A stretch of 43,825 bases of DNA from an uncultured Paracoccus sp. (GTDB lineage Bacteria > Pseudomonadota > Alphaproteobacteria > Rhodobacterales > Rhodobacteraceae), in the NCBI RefSeq assembly GCF_947496875.1, contig NZ_CANMEH010000019.1, positions 1 to 43,825 on the forward strand, written 5' to 3'. Below the pieces are notes generated by a model. That model did no database searches. It saw only the letters and a program-made list of their open reading frames with translations, and was not told where the DNA came from. Numbering within the stretch: the first letter of the stretch is position 1; each line of letters starts with the position of its first letter. The translations under genes and the position numbers were made by a program. Of this stretch, positions 32,977 through 42,545 are shown one piece after another.

Positions 32977-33597
32977 TCAGCTACGCGGGGGGCCCTGCAA
33001 CTGCGCGATCCGCTTTGCCATCTTGGCGGACCGGCGCTTGTGATAGGCGCGGATCACCGGAACGGTCACATGATGGGCAAGCACTGCCGCGACCAGACCT
33101 GGCAGCAGGCCACCCACCAGATACGGCAGGAAGATGCTGTCATAGAACGCCGAAAGGCGGTCCCATTGCACCGGCGCATCGGTAAAGATCGCCAGGATGT
33201 TCTGCGAAAGCTGTCCACCGGCGGCGGTGAATTCGCCCAGGATCGACCCCGCCGTCGTGCCGCCGTTGACCCCCAGCATCCATCGCCCGAGCCCGACGGA
33301 GATCACGGCGATCAGCGGCGTGGTCAGCGGATTTCCGACGAAAGTGCCCAGCAGCGCCGCCACGATGTTGCCGCGGATCACGAAGGCGATGGCCGCCGCG
33401 CCCAGAAAATGCACGCCAAAGAACGGCGTAAAGCTGATGAAGGTGCCCGCGCCGATCCCGCGACCGATGCGCTGTGGCTGATCCGGCAGCCGGCGCACGC
33501 GATACATCACGTATTGCGCGGCGCGGCTCCAGCCACCCCGCGGCCAGACGAAATCCGACGCCATCTGTCCGTAGCTGCGCGGCTTGCGCTTGAACAC
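32977..33597 (-). CDS. DUF2062 membrane protein
   Basis: A 206-residue inner-membrane protein of the DUF2062 family. It has the diagnostic IGRGIGAGTFISFTPFFG segment near residue 45, GNPLTTPL near 88, and three to four hydrophobic helices. The Lys/Arg-rich N-terminus (MFKRKPRS) and C-terminus (KRRSAKMAKR) should lie in the cytoplasm. The function of the family is not established. It lies 73 bases after the rsh stop and may be the last gene of the rpoZ-rsh transcript. Confidence 0.85.
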   Translation of the reverse strand: MFKRKPRSYGQMASDFVWPRGGWSRAAQYVMYRVRRLPDQPQRIGRGIGAGTFISFTPFFGVHFLGAAAIAFVIRGNIVAALLGTFVGNPLTTPLIAVISVGLGRWMLGVNGGTTAGSILGEFTAAGGQLSQNILAIFTDAPVQWDRLSAFYDSIFLPYLVGGLLPGLVAAVLAHHVTVPVIRAYHKRRSAKMAKRIAQLQGPPRS

Positions 33598-33670
33598 GAC
33601 CTACCACCCACTGCAGCCAGAGGTCCGAGGTTCGGGCCGCCCGGGCAGGACCTGCTCCGTTCGGATGATG

Positions 33671-35782
33671 TCAGACCCGACGATCGGGGTGCCGGATCCG
33701 CAGAACCTGGGCCACATCGCTTTCCGCCTCCAGCGCGGTCATCAGCGCGTGCAGATGTTCGCGATCGCGCAATGCGACTTCAACCCGCAGCTTGTAGAAA
33801 TCCGGCTTGCGATCCACGAATTCGAGGTCGGCGATGTTGGCGCCCTGCTGCCCGATCAGCGAGCAGATCCGCCCCAGCACCCCCGGGTCGTGGCGGATCG
33901 TCAGCGACAGATGCGTGGCATAGGTGGCGGGGTGCCGCCCCTCACGCCAGTGCAGATCGACCCATCGCCCCGGCTGATCCTCGAAATCGGCTAGAACCTC
34001 GCAGTCGATGGCGTGGATGACGACGCCCTTGCCACGATAGGTGATCCCGACGATGCGTTCGCCCGGCAGGGGATTGCAGCAGGGGGCACAGGTGAATTCC
34101 TGATCCGCCTGCAGGCCCGCCACCGCGCGGCGTTCATCGATTTCGTCCTGCGGCTTTGCCAGCTCCGGATAGATCGCATTGATGACCTGCGACACGCTCA
34201 GCTCGGCACTGCCGACGCGGGCCAGCAACTCGTCGGCGTCGGGCAGCGCCAGCGACCGGGCCGCTGTCCGCAGCGCCTTGTCCGTCATCTTGCGGCTGAC
34301 ATGTTCGAACGCCGCCCGGGTCAGCTCGGTCCCCAGGCGAATGAACCGCGACCGGTCCTGTTCGCGCAGGCTGCGCCGGATCGCGGCCTTGGCCCGGCCG
34401 GTTGCCACGATTTCCAGCCAGGTCGCCTGCGGGCGCTGCCCCGACGCGGCAATCACCTCGACCGACTGGCCGTTCTTCAGCCGGGTCCACAGCGGCACCC
34501 GGATGCCGTCGACCTTGGCGCCCACGCATGAATTGCCCAGCCGGGTGTGGATGGCATAGGCGAAATCGATGGGGGTGGCGCCCCGCGGTAGCTGGATGAC
34601 GTCCCCCTTGGGCGAGAAGACGAAGACCTGGTCCGAATACATCTCGAGCTTCACATGCTCGAGAAACTCGTCGTGATCGGCTTCGCCGAACCGCTCGGTG
34701 AGGTTCTCGATCCAGTCGGCCGGATTGACCGCAAAGGGGTTCCACGCCCGCTCGCCATCGCGATAGGCCCAGTGTGCGGCGACCCCGGCCTCGGCCACCT
34801 CGTGCATCTGGCGGGTGCGGATCTGCACCTCGACCCGGGTCCCGTCCCGCCCCGACACGGTCGTGTGGATGGACCGGTAGCCGTTCGACTTTGGCTGGCT
34901 GATGTAATCCTTGAACCGCCCCGGCACCGCGCGCCAGCGGCTGTGTATCAACCCTAGGGCACGATAGCAGTCGGCCTCGGACCGGGTGATGATGCGGAAC
35001 CCGTAAATGTCGGAGAGGCGGCTGAAGGACAGCTGCTTTTCCTGCATCTTGCGCCACACGCTGAACGGCTTCTTGGCGCGGCCGAAGACCTCGGCGTCGA
35101 TGCCCTGCTGTTCCAGTTCCACGCGGATGTCGGCGGTGATCTTGGGGATCACGTCGCCGTTTTCCTTCTGCAGGGTGACGAAGCGCCGGATGATCGAATT
35201 GCGCGCCTCGGGGTTCAGGACCTTGAACGCCAGATCCTCCAGTTCTTCGCGCATCCACTGCATGCCCATCCGGCCTGCAAGCGGGGCGAAGATCTCCATC
35301 GTCTCGCGGGCCTTCTGCACCTGGCGGTCGGGGCGCATGGACCGGATGGTGCGCATGTTGTGCAGCCGGTCCGCGAGCTTGACTAGGATCACGCGCAGAT
35401 CCCGCGACATGGCCATGAACAGCTTCCGGAAGTTCTCGGCCTGCTTGGAGTGGGCGCCCGACAACTGGAGGTTGGTCAGCTTGGTGACGCCATCGACCAG
35501 ATCCGCGATCTCGCGCCCGAACAGCGTGGCGATGTCAGCCCAGGTCGACCGGGTATCCTCGATCGTGTCGTGCAGCAGCGCCGTGATGATGGTGGCATCG
35601 TCGAGCCGCATCTCGGTCAGGATGGCGGCGACGGCGGCGGGGTGGGTGAAGTACGGCTCGCCCGAATGGCGCAGCTGACCCTCGTGCATGCGCCGGCCGT
35701 AATCCCAGGCCTGCCGGATCAGCTCGGCGTTGGTTCGCGGGTTATAGTTCCGGACCAGCGCAATCAGGTCGTCGCAGTCGAT
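33671..35782 (-). CDS. rsh: Bifunctional (p)ppGpp synthetase/hydrolase (RelA/SpoT homologue)
   Basis: A Rsh protein of about 700 residues. Counting from the internal Met at 35689, the hydrolase HD motif is His40-Asp41 (ALLHDTIEDT), the synthetase core contains LSDIYGFRIIT and KSNGYRSIHT with the EVQIRT Glu, and TGS, zinc-finger-like and ACT domains follow (ACT about 600-672). Both enzyme halves look active. The start is unclear. The family N-terminus LIALVRNYNPRTNAELIRQA is encoded upstream of 35689, but no ATG, GTG or TTG lies in that frame before a stop. The best candidate is an ATC at 35782 with AGGA 4 bases before it. If only the ATG at 35689 is used, the first helix of the HD domain is lost. 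Downstream of rpoZ by 40 bases, the conserved alphaproteobacterial pairing. Confidence 0.92.
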   Translation of the reverse strand: MDCDDLIALVRNYNPRTNAELIRQAWDYGRRMHEGQLRHSGEPYFTHPAAVAAILTEMRLDDATIITALLHDTIEDTRSTWADIATLFGREIADLVDGVTKLTNLQLSGAHSKQAENFRKLFMAMSRDLRVILVKLADRLHNMRTIRSMRPDRQVQKARETMEIFAPLAGRMGMQWMREELEDLAFKVLNPEARNSIIRRFVTLQKENGDVIPKITADIRVELEQQGIDAEVFGRAKKPFSVWRKMQEKQLSFSRLSDIYGFRIITRSEADCYRALGLIHSRWRAVPGRFKDYISQPKSNGYRSIHTTVSGRDGTRVEVQIRTRQMHEVAEAGVAAHWAYRDGERAWNPFAVNPADWIENLTERFGEADHDEFLEHVKLEMYSDQVFVFSPKGDVIQLPRGATPIDFAYAIHTRLGNSCVGAKVDGIRVPLWTRLKNGQSVEVIAASGQRPQATWLEIVATGRAKAAIRRSLREQDRSRFIRLGTELTRAAFEHVSRKMTDKALRTAARSLALPDADELLARVGSAELSVSQVINAIYPELAKPQDEIDERRAVAGLQADQEFTCAPCCNPLPGERIVGITYRGKGVVIHAIDCEVLADFEDQPGRWVDLHWREGRHPATYATHLSLTIRHDPGVLGRICSLIGQQGANIADLEFVDRKPDFYKLRVEVALRDREHLHALMTALEAESDVAQVLRIRHPDRRV

Positions 35783-35822
35783 CCGATCCTGCGTCGTCGC
35801 ACTCTGTCCGCCAAGGGCCCCG

Positions 35823-36179
35823 TCAGCCGCGATTATTGGCCTCCAGCATCATCCGCAGCATGCGTTCTTCATTTTCCTCGCTGGCGGGTCGGGGCCGGTC
35901 GACCTCGGCGCCCAACAGCAACGCCATCGCGTCCTCTTCCGGCTCGTCCACCTCTATCTGGGTCTGGGTGGATTCGATCATCCGCTCGCGCAGGTCGTCC
36001 ACCGGCTGCGTCTCGTCGCCGATCTCGCGCAGTGCCACCACCGGGTTCTTGTCGTCATCGCGGTCGACGGTCAGCGGGCTGCCCGCGGCGATCTCGCGGG
36101 CGCGATGGGCGGCGAGCATCACTAGGTCAAACCGGTTCGGGACCTTGTCGACGCAATCTTCAACGGTCACGCGGGCCAT
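35823..36179 (-). CDS. rpoZ: RNA polymerase omega subunit
   Basis: A 118-residue omega subunit starting [20 protein letters not shown], then [12 protein letters not shown], the conserved core that wraps beta'. The acidic C-terminal extension is typical of Rhodobacterales. The upstream region has TTGACA (36248-36253, minus strand) and TATACG (36221-36226); the 21-base gap is longer than usual, so the promoter is only tentative. rsh follows, linking ppGpp synthesis with the polymerase subunit that helps bind ppGpp. Confidence 0.95.
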   Translation of the reverse strand: MARVTVEDCVDKVPNRFDLVMLAAHRAREIAAGSPLTVDRDDDKNPVVALREIGDETQPVDDLRERMIESTQTQIEVDEPEEDAMALLLGAEVDRPRPASEENEERMLRMMLEANNRG

Positions 36180-36249
36180 GGTTCACCTTTCGATGCGAAT
36201 CGGAACGGAGGAAAAGAAGACGTATAGGTGAGGGGAACAGGCGCGGATG

Positions 36250-36825
36250 TCAACCATCCGGCGTCATTCCCTCGAGCCCTTCACGTGGCAGATCCGCCAG
36301 CATCTGCCTCACGCTACGCCCGGTCAGCGGATGAGTCCATCCGGGTGCGATCTCTGCAAGCGGTGCCAGCACGAAGCCCCGGTCCTGTAGCCGCGGGTGT
36401 GGAAGGATCAGCGTTGTCGGTGTCTCGGCCTGCTGGTGCGGGACAGACAGGCGGCGCCAGGCAGCCTGCAGGTCGGCGTCAGGCCGCACGAGGCCCTGCA
36501 TCGCCAGTAGATCGAGGTCGATCCCCCGCGCCCCCCATCGGGTCCCGTCGCGAACGCGGCCCAGCGCGGCCTCGATCTCGTGCAGCAGCGCCAGCAGCAA
36601 CTCGGGCGCCAGCGACGTCCGCAGGACGGCACAGGCATTGACGTAGTCCGGTCCGCTGCCAGTCGGATGGGCCGGGGTTCGCCAGAACCGGCTGACTGCC
36701 ACCACGCGCATCCTGGGGTCGGCAATCATCCGCGCAAGTGCGGCTCTTACCGTGTCCGCCGGCCGACCTGACGAACTGGGCAGGTTTGCACCAAGGGCGA
36801 TGAGCGTTAACGTTTCCGGGCACAT
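36250..36825 (-). CDS. folK: 2-amino-4-hydroxy-6-hydroxymethyldihydropteridine pyrophosphokinase
   Basis: A 191-residue HPPK of folate synthesis that transfers pyrophosphate from ATP to 6-hydroxymethyl-dihydropterin. Family pattern is complete: LIALGANLPSS, GSGPDYVNACA, RWGARGIDLDLL with the two metal-binding Asp, and LPHPRLQDRGFVLAPL. The ATG at 36825 gives the normal N-terminus; the frame runs on upstream only as an antisense shadow of the NYN gene. It is divergent from the NYN gene with only 39 bases between the starts, so the two promoters must overlap. Confidence 0.93.
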   Translation of the reverse strand: MCPETLTLIALGANLPSSSGRPADTVRAALARMIADPRMRVVAVSRFWRTPAHPTGSGPDYVNACAVLRTSLAPELLLALLHEIEAALGRVRDGTRWGARGIDLDLLAMQGLVRPDADLQAAWRRLSVPHQQAETPTTLILPHPRLQDRGFVLAPLAEIAPGWTHPLTGRSVRQMLADLPREGLEGMTPDG

Positions 36826-36864
36826 TTCAGACCAAATTGCTTGCAAACCAGGGAAGGTTTCAGC

Positions 36865-37434
36865 GTGTTTTACAAGGACGACCGGCTGGCTTTGTTCATT
36901 GACGGGTCCAACCTTCATGCAGCCGCGAGATCGCTGGGGTTCGACATCGACTACAAGCTGTTGCGCCAGGAATTCGAACGGCGGGGCAAACTGATCCGCG
37001 CCTACTACTACACCGCGCTGCTCGACAACGAGGAGTATTCGCCGATCCGCCCCCTGATCGACTGGCTGAACTATAACGGGTTCACCCTGGTCACCAAGCC
37101 GGCCAAGGAATTCACCGACGCGACGGGCCGGCGCAAGGTCAAGGGCAACATGGACATTGAACTGACCGTCGACGCGATGGAACTGGCACCGCGGCTTGAT
37201 CACGCCGTGCTGTTTTCGGGCGATGGCGATTTCCGCCCCTTGGTCGAGGCGCTGCAGCGCCAGGCGGTTCGGGTATCCGTCGTGTCGACCATGCGCAGCC
37301 AGACGCCGATGATCGCCGACGAACTGCGCCGCCAGGCTGACAACTTCATCGAACTCGACGCCCTTCGCGAGATCATCGGCCGTCCCCCGCGTGAGTCCCG
37401 CGATGCCCCCTCGGTGACCGAGGCTGTCACCTGA
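36865..37434 (+). CDS. NYN-domain (LabA/DUF88-type) protein
   Basis: A 189-residue PIN-like protein of the NYN family, predicted RNase. Acidic residues of the active site are seen in LFIDGSNLH, KGNMDIELTVDAM and LFSGDGDFRPLV. The start is the GTG at 36865, with GGAAGG seven bases upstream; a TTG at 36841 would only add non-homologous residues. Such proteins act on RNA in turnover or regulation; the substrate of this branch is not known. Divergent from folK. Confidence 0.88.
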   Translation: MFYKDDRLALFIDGSNLHAAARSLGFDIDYKLLRQEFERRGKLIRAYYYTALLDNEEYSPIRPLIDWLNYNGFTLVTKPAKEFTDATGRRKVKGNMDIELTVDAMELAPRLDHAVLFSGDGDFRPLVEALQRQAVRVSVVSTMRSQTPMIADELRRQADNFIELDALREIIGRPPRESRDAPSVTEAVT

Positions 37435-37468
37435 CCGCCCACCGCTATTTTCCCGGGCACAGTGACCC

Positions 37469-37494
37469 CGGTCGTGCGGCGGATCACACGACCG
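37469..37494. repeat. Inverted repeat upstream of ispH
   Basis: CGGTCGTG and CACGACCG form a perfect 8-bp inverted repeat with a 10-base spacer, in the gap between the NYN stop and the ispH start. No T-run follows, so it is either a weak terminator or a regulatory site. Confidence 0.4.
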
Positions 37495-37545
37495 TGCTGG
37501 CCTCCTGTGCTGGACGAAATGCCGCAAAGGCGGTAACCCTGCGCC

Positions 37546-38505
37546 ATGTCATCGCGTCCGCCCCTCACCGTGTATCTCGCCGCCCCCCGAGGATTCTGCG
37601 CGGGTGTCGACCGGGCGGTGAAGATCGTCGAAATGGCCCTGCAGAAGTGGGGGGCACCGGTCTATGTCCGGCACGAAATCGTGCACAACCGCTTCGTCGT
37701 CGATGCCCTGCGTGAACAAGGCGCCGTGTTCGTCGAGGAACTGGATGAATGCCCGGCTGATCGCCCCGTGATCTTTTCCGCACATGGCGTGCCGAAGTCG
37801 GTTCCGGCCGAGGCCGAACGCCGCAACATGGTCTATGTCGACGCGACCTGCCCCTTGGTCAGCAAGGTCCACGTCGAGGCGGAGCGCCATCACGCTGACG
37901 GCCTGCAGATGGTCATGGTCGGCCACGCCAACCACCCCGAGGTTCTGGGCACGATGGGTCAATTGCCCCCGGGCGAGGTGATCCTGGTCGAGACGGTCGA
38001 TGATGTGGAACGGATCACCCCACGCGATCCCGGCCGGCTTGCCTGGATCACGCAGACCACGCTGTCGGTGGATGACACGGCCGCGATCGTGGCGGCCCTG
38101 CAGGCGCGGTTTCCCGCCATCGTCGGTCCGGCCAAGGACGACATCTGCTATGCCACGACCAACCGACAGGCCGCGGTCAAGGCCATCGCGCCGCAGATCG
38201 ATGCCTTGCTGGTCGTGGGCGCGCCGAACAGTTCCAACTCGCGACGGCTGGTCGAGGTAGGGCGGGCTGCAGGCTGCGGCTATGCGCAGCTGGTCAACCG
38301 GGCCTCCGAGATAGACTGGCGCGCGCTGCAGGGCATCCGCAGAATCGGCATCACCGCGGGGGCCAGTGCGCCCGAAATTCTTGTCGACGAGGTCGTCGCA
38401 GCCTTTCAGGACCGCTATGACGTCACGGTGGAGGTGGTGGAAACGGCGCTGGAGCGCGTCGAGTTCAAGGTCCCGCGCGTGTTGCGCGAAACCGCCGAAA
38501 CCTGA
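37546..38505 (+). CDS. ispH: 4-hydroxy-3-methylbut-2-enyl diphosphate reductase
   Basis: A 319-residue iron-sulfur enzyme, the last step of the MEP route to isoprenoid precursors. The three cluster cysteines are Cys18 ([10 protein letters not shown]), Cys102 ([11 protein letters not shown]) and Cys201 ([12 protein letters not shown]). The catalytic Glu132 lies in [10 protein letters not shown], and substrate-binding TTLSVDDT and [11 protein letters not shown] are present. Complete and standard in length. It is followed by rnhA after 142 bases; the pairing of ispH and rnhA is common in Rhodobacterales. Confidence 0.96.
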   Translation: MSSRPPLTVYLAAPRGFCAGVDRAVKIVEMALQKWGAPVYVRHEIVHNRFVVDALREQGAVFVEELDECPADRPVIFSAHGVPKSVPAEAERRNMVYVDATCPLVSKVHVEAERHHADGLQMVMVGHANHPEVLGTMGQLPPGEVILVETVDDVERITPRDPGRLAWITQTTLSVDDTAAIVAALQARFPAIVGPAKDDICYATTNRQAAVKAIAPQIDALLVVGAPNSSNSRRLVEVGRAAGCGYAQLVNRASEIDWRALQGIRRIGITAGASAPEILVDEVVAAFQDRYDVTVEVVETALERVEFKVPRVLRETAET

Positions 38506-38647
38506 ACTGGCCGGCCCGGCAGGCGCGACCTTCGGCTTCATCCTCCGGGACCATCCTGCGTTTCCGGGTGGTGGGCCCGACAGCGGGAACGGATCGGCTT
38601 GCCCCCACGACGTCGGCGCGGCTAAGACCCGCCGAAAAGGAAGTGTG

Positions 38648-39097
38648 ATGACCGAGCTTCGGGCATGGACAGACGGTGCATGCAGCGGCAATCCCGGGCC
38701 TGGCGGCTGGGGCGTGCTGATGCGCGCCCTGGACGGGGACCGGATCGTCAAGGAACGTGAGTTGCACGGCGGCGAGCCCGCCACGACCAACAACCGGATG
38801 GAGTTGATGGCCGCGATCGCGGCGCTGGAGGCGTTGAGCCGCCCCTCGCCGATCACCATCACCACCGACAGCGCCTATGTAAAGAACGGCGTCAGCACCT
38901 GGATCAAGGGCTGGAAGACGAATGGCTGGCGGACCGCCGACCGCAAGCCAGTCAAGAATGTCGATCTGTGGCAGCGTCTGGACGAGGCGCAGGCGCGTCA
39001 CAAGGTGACCTGGGCCTGGATCAAGGGTCACAACGGGCACCCGGAAAACGAACGCGCGGACGAGCTGGCCCGCACGGGAATGGCGCCGTTCAAGTGA
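38648..39097 (+). CDS. rnhA: Ribonuclease HI
   Basis: A 149-residue RNase H1 that cuts RNA in RNA-DNA hybrids. The catalytic residues are Asp9 (WTDGACSGN), Glu52 (NNRMELMAA), Asp74 (TTDSAYV) and Asp138 (ERADELA), and the basic handle region [16 protein letters not shown] is intact. GGAAGTG lies just before the ATG at 38648. Standard length. Confidence 0.96.
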   Translation: MTELRAWTDGACSGNPGPGGWGVLMRALDGDRIVKERELHGGEPATTNNRMELMAAIAALEALSRPSPITITTDSAYVKNGVSTWIKGWKTNGWRTADRKPVKNVDLWQRLDEAQARHKVTWAWIKGHNGHPENERADELARTGMAPFK

Positions 39098-39164
39098 TGC
39101 TTTCCGGTTCGCCTTTCCCGGCCTAGGCTGCGCCCGTCCCCTGCCCGCTTGAGGAAACACGTCA

Positions 39165-39827
39165 ATGCTGATTATCCACGGCGTCACCCGTTCCCGCGCA
39201 TCGCGGATCGTCTGGCTGTGCCACGAACTGGACCTGCCGTTCCGGCAGGAGCCGGTCATCCAGGCCTACCGGGTCGCCGATCCCGACAGCCCGGACGCGC
39301 CGGTGAACACGCGCTCGGCCGGATTTCTGGCCCTGTCCCCCGCCGGCGCCATTCCGGTGATCGACGATGACGGGCTGATCCTGTCGGAATCCCTGGCCGC
39401 GACGCTGTATCTGGCCCGCAAGCACGGTCGCGGGGGCGTCGGACCCGCCGACGAGGCCGAGGACGCCCTGATGCTGCAATGGTCGTTCTTCGCGGCCACG
39501 GCGATCGAGCCGGACGCATTGACGCTGCTGTTCCTCCATGGGCGCGGGCAGGCGCAATCGGGCGAGGATGCGGCGATCGTGGCAAACGCGGCCGAACGAC
39601 TGATCCGCCCCATGAGGGTCCTTGAGGGCTGTCTTTCCGCCCACAGCCATCTCGTTGGCGACCGGTTCACGGTGGCCGATCTGAACATGGCCGAAATCGT
39701 CCGCTATGCGCAGAGCTACGGGCATCTGATGGACCAGTTCCCGGCCGTCCGGGCGTGGCTCGCCGCCTGCCAGTCCCGCCCCGCCTTTCAGAAGATGTGG
39801 GAGGCGCGACAGGCCGAGCCTGAGTGA
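39165..39827 (+). CDS. Glutathione S-transferase family protein
   Basis: A 220-residue two-domain GST. The thioredoxin-fold N-terminus reads IIHGVTRSRASRIVWLCHELDLPF, with Ser/Arg near the usual catalytic position and GAIPVIDDDGLILSESLAA for the glutathione-binding Ser. The alpha-helical C-terminal domain (about 95-215) includes HLVGDRFTVADLNMAE, the N-capping box. Start ATG at 39165 has GAGGAAA upstream. The subclass and electrophile are not clear; it stands alone between rnhA and parE. Confidence 0.88.
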   Translation: MLIIHGVTRSRASRIVWLCHELDLPFRQEPVIQAYRVADPDSPDAPVNTRSAGFLALSPAGAIPVIDDDGLILSESLAATLYLARKHGRGGVGPADEAEDALMLQWSFFAATAIEPDALTLLFLHGRGQAQSGEDAAIVANAAERLIRPMRVLEGCLSAHSHLVGDRFTVADLNMAEIVRYAQSYGHLMDQFPAVRAWLAACQSRPAFQKMWEARQAEPE

Positions 39828-39953
39828 TTTGCGGGCCGGCCACAGTGCCAGCGCCGCCGGCGGCAAGTGACCTGACCGGCACCAAGCTTGCCGATGGGGC
39901 GTCCCGCGTGTGATAACCCGCGCCAACAACAAGACGAAGCGGACGAGCAGCGC

Positions 39954-41918
39954 ATGGCCGACGACCTACTTTCCGGGGCGAGTTCCGCCCCCGACAGCTA
40001 TTCCGCAGCCTCGATCGAGGTGCTGGAGGGGCTGGAGCCGGTCCGCAAGCGTCCCGGCATGTATATCGGTGGCACAGACGAACGGGCGCTGCATCATCTC
40101 GTCGCCGAGATCCTCGACAACGCCATGGACGAGGTGGTCGCCGGACACGCCAGCCGGATCGAGGTGGATTTGCATGCCGACCAGTCGGTCACCATACGCG
40201 ACAATGGCCGCGGCATCCCCGTCGACCCGCACCCGAAATTCCCCGGCAAATCGGCCTTGGAAGTGATCCTGTGCACCCTGCACGCGGGCGGCAAGTTCAC
40301 CGAGGGCGCCTATCAGACATCGGGCGGCCTGCACGGCGTCGGGGCCTCGGTGGTCAACGCGCTCAGCGACCGCATGGTGGTCGAGGTGGCGCGGAACCGC
40401 GAATTGTGGCGGCAGGGATTCTCGCGCGGCGTGCCGGACGGCCCCGTGGAACGGATCGGCCCTGCCCCCAACCGCCGCGGCACCACTGTCCTGTTTCACG
40501 CCGACGAACAGATCTTCGGCCATCACCGGCTGAAACCCGCCCGCATGATGCGGATGGTCAAGTCCAAGGCCTATCTGCATTCCGGTGTCGAGATCCGCTG
40601 GAAATCAGCCATCGACGATGGCGAGACGCCCACCGAGGCGGTGTTCCACTTTCCCGGCGGCCTCGCCGACTATCTCGGCGAACAGTTGCACGGCGTGTCG
40701 ACCTATGCCGACCAGCCCTTTTCCGGATCGGTGGCGTTCCGAGAGCGCTTTGGCGTGCCGGGAAAGGTCGACTGGGCCATCCACTGGACGCCGTCGCGCG
40801 ACGGATTCATCCAGTCCTACTGCAACACCGTCCCGACCCCCGAGGGCGGAACGCATGAGGCGGGGTTCTGGACGGCAATCCTGAAAGGCATTCGCGCGTA
40901 TGGCGAGCTGACCCGAAACCGCAAGGCCGAGAACATCACCCGCGAGGACCTGCTGACCGGTGGCTGCGCGCTGGTCTCGTGCTTCATCACCGAGCCGGAA
41001 TTCGTCGGCCAGACCAAGGACCGTCTGGCCACGACCGAGGCCGCACGGCTGGTCGAGGGCGCGGTGCGCGACCATTTCGACAACTGGCTGGCGTCCGACA
41101 CCAAGTCGGCGGGCGCCATCCTGGACTTCCTGGTGCTGCGGGCCGACGAACGGCTGCGCCGGCGCCAGGAAAAGGAAACTGCACGCAAATCGGCGACAAA
41201 GAAGCTGCGTCTGCCCGGCAAGCTCGTGGATTGTTCCGGCACCACCCGCGATGGCACCGAACTGTTCATCGTCGAAGGCGACTCGGCGGGCGGCAGCGCC
41301 AAGTCGGCCCGCGAACGCACCAACCAGGCCATCATGCCGATCCGCGGCAAGATCCTGAACGTGCTCGGCGCGGCCTCGTCGAAGCTGGGTCAGAACCAGG
41401 AGATCGCCGATCTCTGCCAGGCGCTGGGTGTTGGCATGGGCACGCGGTTCAGGGTCGACGACCTGCGGTACGACAAGATCATCATCATGACCGACGCCGA
41501 CGTGGACGGCGCGCACATCGCCTCACTGCTGATGACGTTCTTCTTCACCCAGATGCGGCCGCTGATTGACAAGGGGCATCTGTATCTGGCCTGCCCTCCC
41601 CTATACCGCCTGACGCAGGGCGCCGAACGGGTCTATGTCGCGAGCGACGCAGAGAAGGAAGAGTGGCTGCACAAGGGCCTGGGCGGCAAGGGCAAGATCG
41701 ACGTCCAGCGCTTCAAGGGCCTTGGCGAGATGGATGCCAAGGATCTTAAGGAAACCACGATGAGTCCCGCGACGCGGCAGCTGATCCGGGTCAGCATCGA
41801 CGACGAGGACGGCGGCGAGACCGGCGATCTGGTCGAACGGCTGATGGGCAAGAAGCCCGAGCTGCGGTTCCAGTACATCAGCGAGAACGCACGGTTCGTG
41901 GAGGAGTTGGATGTTTGA
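39954..41918 (+). CDS. parE: DNA topoisomerase IV subunit B
   Basis: A 654-residue GHKL ATPase subunit. Motifs are EILDNAMDEVVAG (ATP/Mg), GRGIPVDPHPKFPGKSALE and the TLHAGGKF lid, QTSGGLHGVGASVVNAL, and the TOPRIM parts IVEGDSAGGSAKSARER and DADVDGAHIASLLMTFFF. GMYIGGTDERALHHL and the length point to ParE, not GyrB. The ATG at 39954 is used as homology begins there, although its ribosome binding site is poor and the frame opens at 39888. It decatenates daughter chromosomes with ParC. It is the last conserved gene before the accessory region on the right. Confidence 0.93.
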   Translation: MADDLLSGASSAPDSYSAASIEVLEGLEPVRKRPGMYIGGTDERALHHLVAEILDNAMDEVVAGHASRIEVDLHADQSVTIRDNGRGIPVDPHPKFPGKSALEVILCTLHAGGKFTEGAYQTSGGLHGVGASVVNALSDRMVVEVARNRELWRQGFSRGVPDGPVERIGPAPNRRGTTVLFHADEQIFGHHRLKPARMMRMVKSKAYLHSGVEIRWKSAIDDGETPTEAVFHFPGGLADYLGEQLHGVSTYADQPFSGSVAFRERFGVPGKVDWAIHWTPSRDGFIQSYCNTVPTPEGGTHEAGFWTAILKGIRAYGELTRNRKAENITREDLLTGGCALVSCFITEPEFVGQTKDRLATTEAARLVEGAVRDHFDNWLASDTKSAGAILDFLVLRADERLRRRQEKETARKSATKKLRLPGKLVDCSGTTRDGTELFIVEGDSAGGSAKSARERTNQAIMPIRGKILNVLGAASSKLGQNQEIADLCQALGVGMGTRFRVDDLRYDKIIIMTDADVDGAHIASLLMTFFFTQMRPLIDKGHLYLACPPLYRLTQGAERVYVASDAEKEEWLHKGLGGKGKIDVQRFKGLGEMDAKDLKETTMSPATRQLIRVSIDDEDGGETGDLVERLMGKKPELRFQYISENARFVEELDV

Positions 41919-42262
41919 TTGCATCAGGTAATCCCATCGCACGTGCGTGCTAGAGTGACCCGGATGATCGAGGCGTGTGCGAAGCAAGACATGGTCGGTC
42001 CTTTGAGTGATGCGAAAACAAGACATCACCACGCAGGAGGCTGCTGGACCGTTGCTAACGGCGGCCGCGTGGGCTCACCTGCGCTTGAGCTTGGTAACTT
42101 CATTACTGCGTGTGCGCACAGCGGTCACCCGAACAGAACATACCTGCCGGATGTCCGCTCGGGCGGGCGGAACCGGATCTTGGCCCCGATTAGGCGAACT
42201 ACAGTTCGCCCGAGGAGGCCGCCAGAAAGTCAAGGGCAAATTCTGCCGTCGGGTTCGGCGTC
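41919..42262. other. Non-coding stretch after parE
   Basis: I see no gene in these 344 bases. A frame from 42007 is open but has no motif. The segment includes an 18-base inverted repeat at 42193-42210 and lacks an obvious parE terminator. Confidence 0.4.
42193..42210. repeat. 18-base inverted repeat GGCGAACT-AC-AGTTCGCC
   Basis: Two perfect 8-bp arms with a 2-base centre. It lies 53 bases before the ATG of the integrase-like fragment and may be an operator or recombinase site of the former island. Confidence 0.4.
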
Positions 42263-42480
42263 ATGACGGCCTCGAACCCCCAAGAATTTCAGCTGGGCGA
42301 GAAGGGCCAGATAACCGATCTGCGCAATCCGGAGAACTGGCCGGAGGCGGACAGGGCCATGTGGGCACGCCTCGTCAGCCAGGGTGGTCCTCTCGACGAG
42401 CGCGGCGGACTGGCGCATGTCCGGGCGACCACGCTCCTGTCGCTGCGAACGCACCACCGCCACTGGCTGCGCTGGTTGGG
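42263..42480 (+). pseudogene. N-terminal remnant of a probable tyrosine integrase
   Basis: About 72 codons reading MTASNPQEFQLGEKG, NPENWPEADRAMWARLV, GGPLDERGGLAHVR and RTHHRHWLRWLG. The WPEADRxxW...GPLDxxGxxAHxRxxT...WLxxL pattern resembles the SAM-like N-terminal (core-binding) domain of integrases in Rhodobacterales. The catalytic domain is missing because an IS3-like element begins at about 42480. The family assignment is tentative; the truncation at the IS edge is clearer. Confidence 0.4.
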
Positions 42481-42545
42481 TAATCCTCCCCAAGATCAGA
42501 GGGATGGTAACGCAGATTTTTCTCGGCACTGGACGAGGGATTCCG

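Noticed and set aside
36221..36253. Consensus promoter for rpoZ
   Set aside because: TTGACA and TATACG are present but 21 bases apart, longer than usual, so it is mentioned only with the gene.
42007..42483. A 158-codon frame upstream of the IS3 remnant
   Set aside because: No recognisable motif and overlaps the integrase fragment in a different frame.
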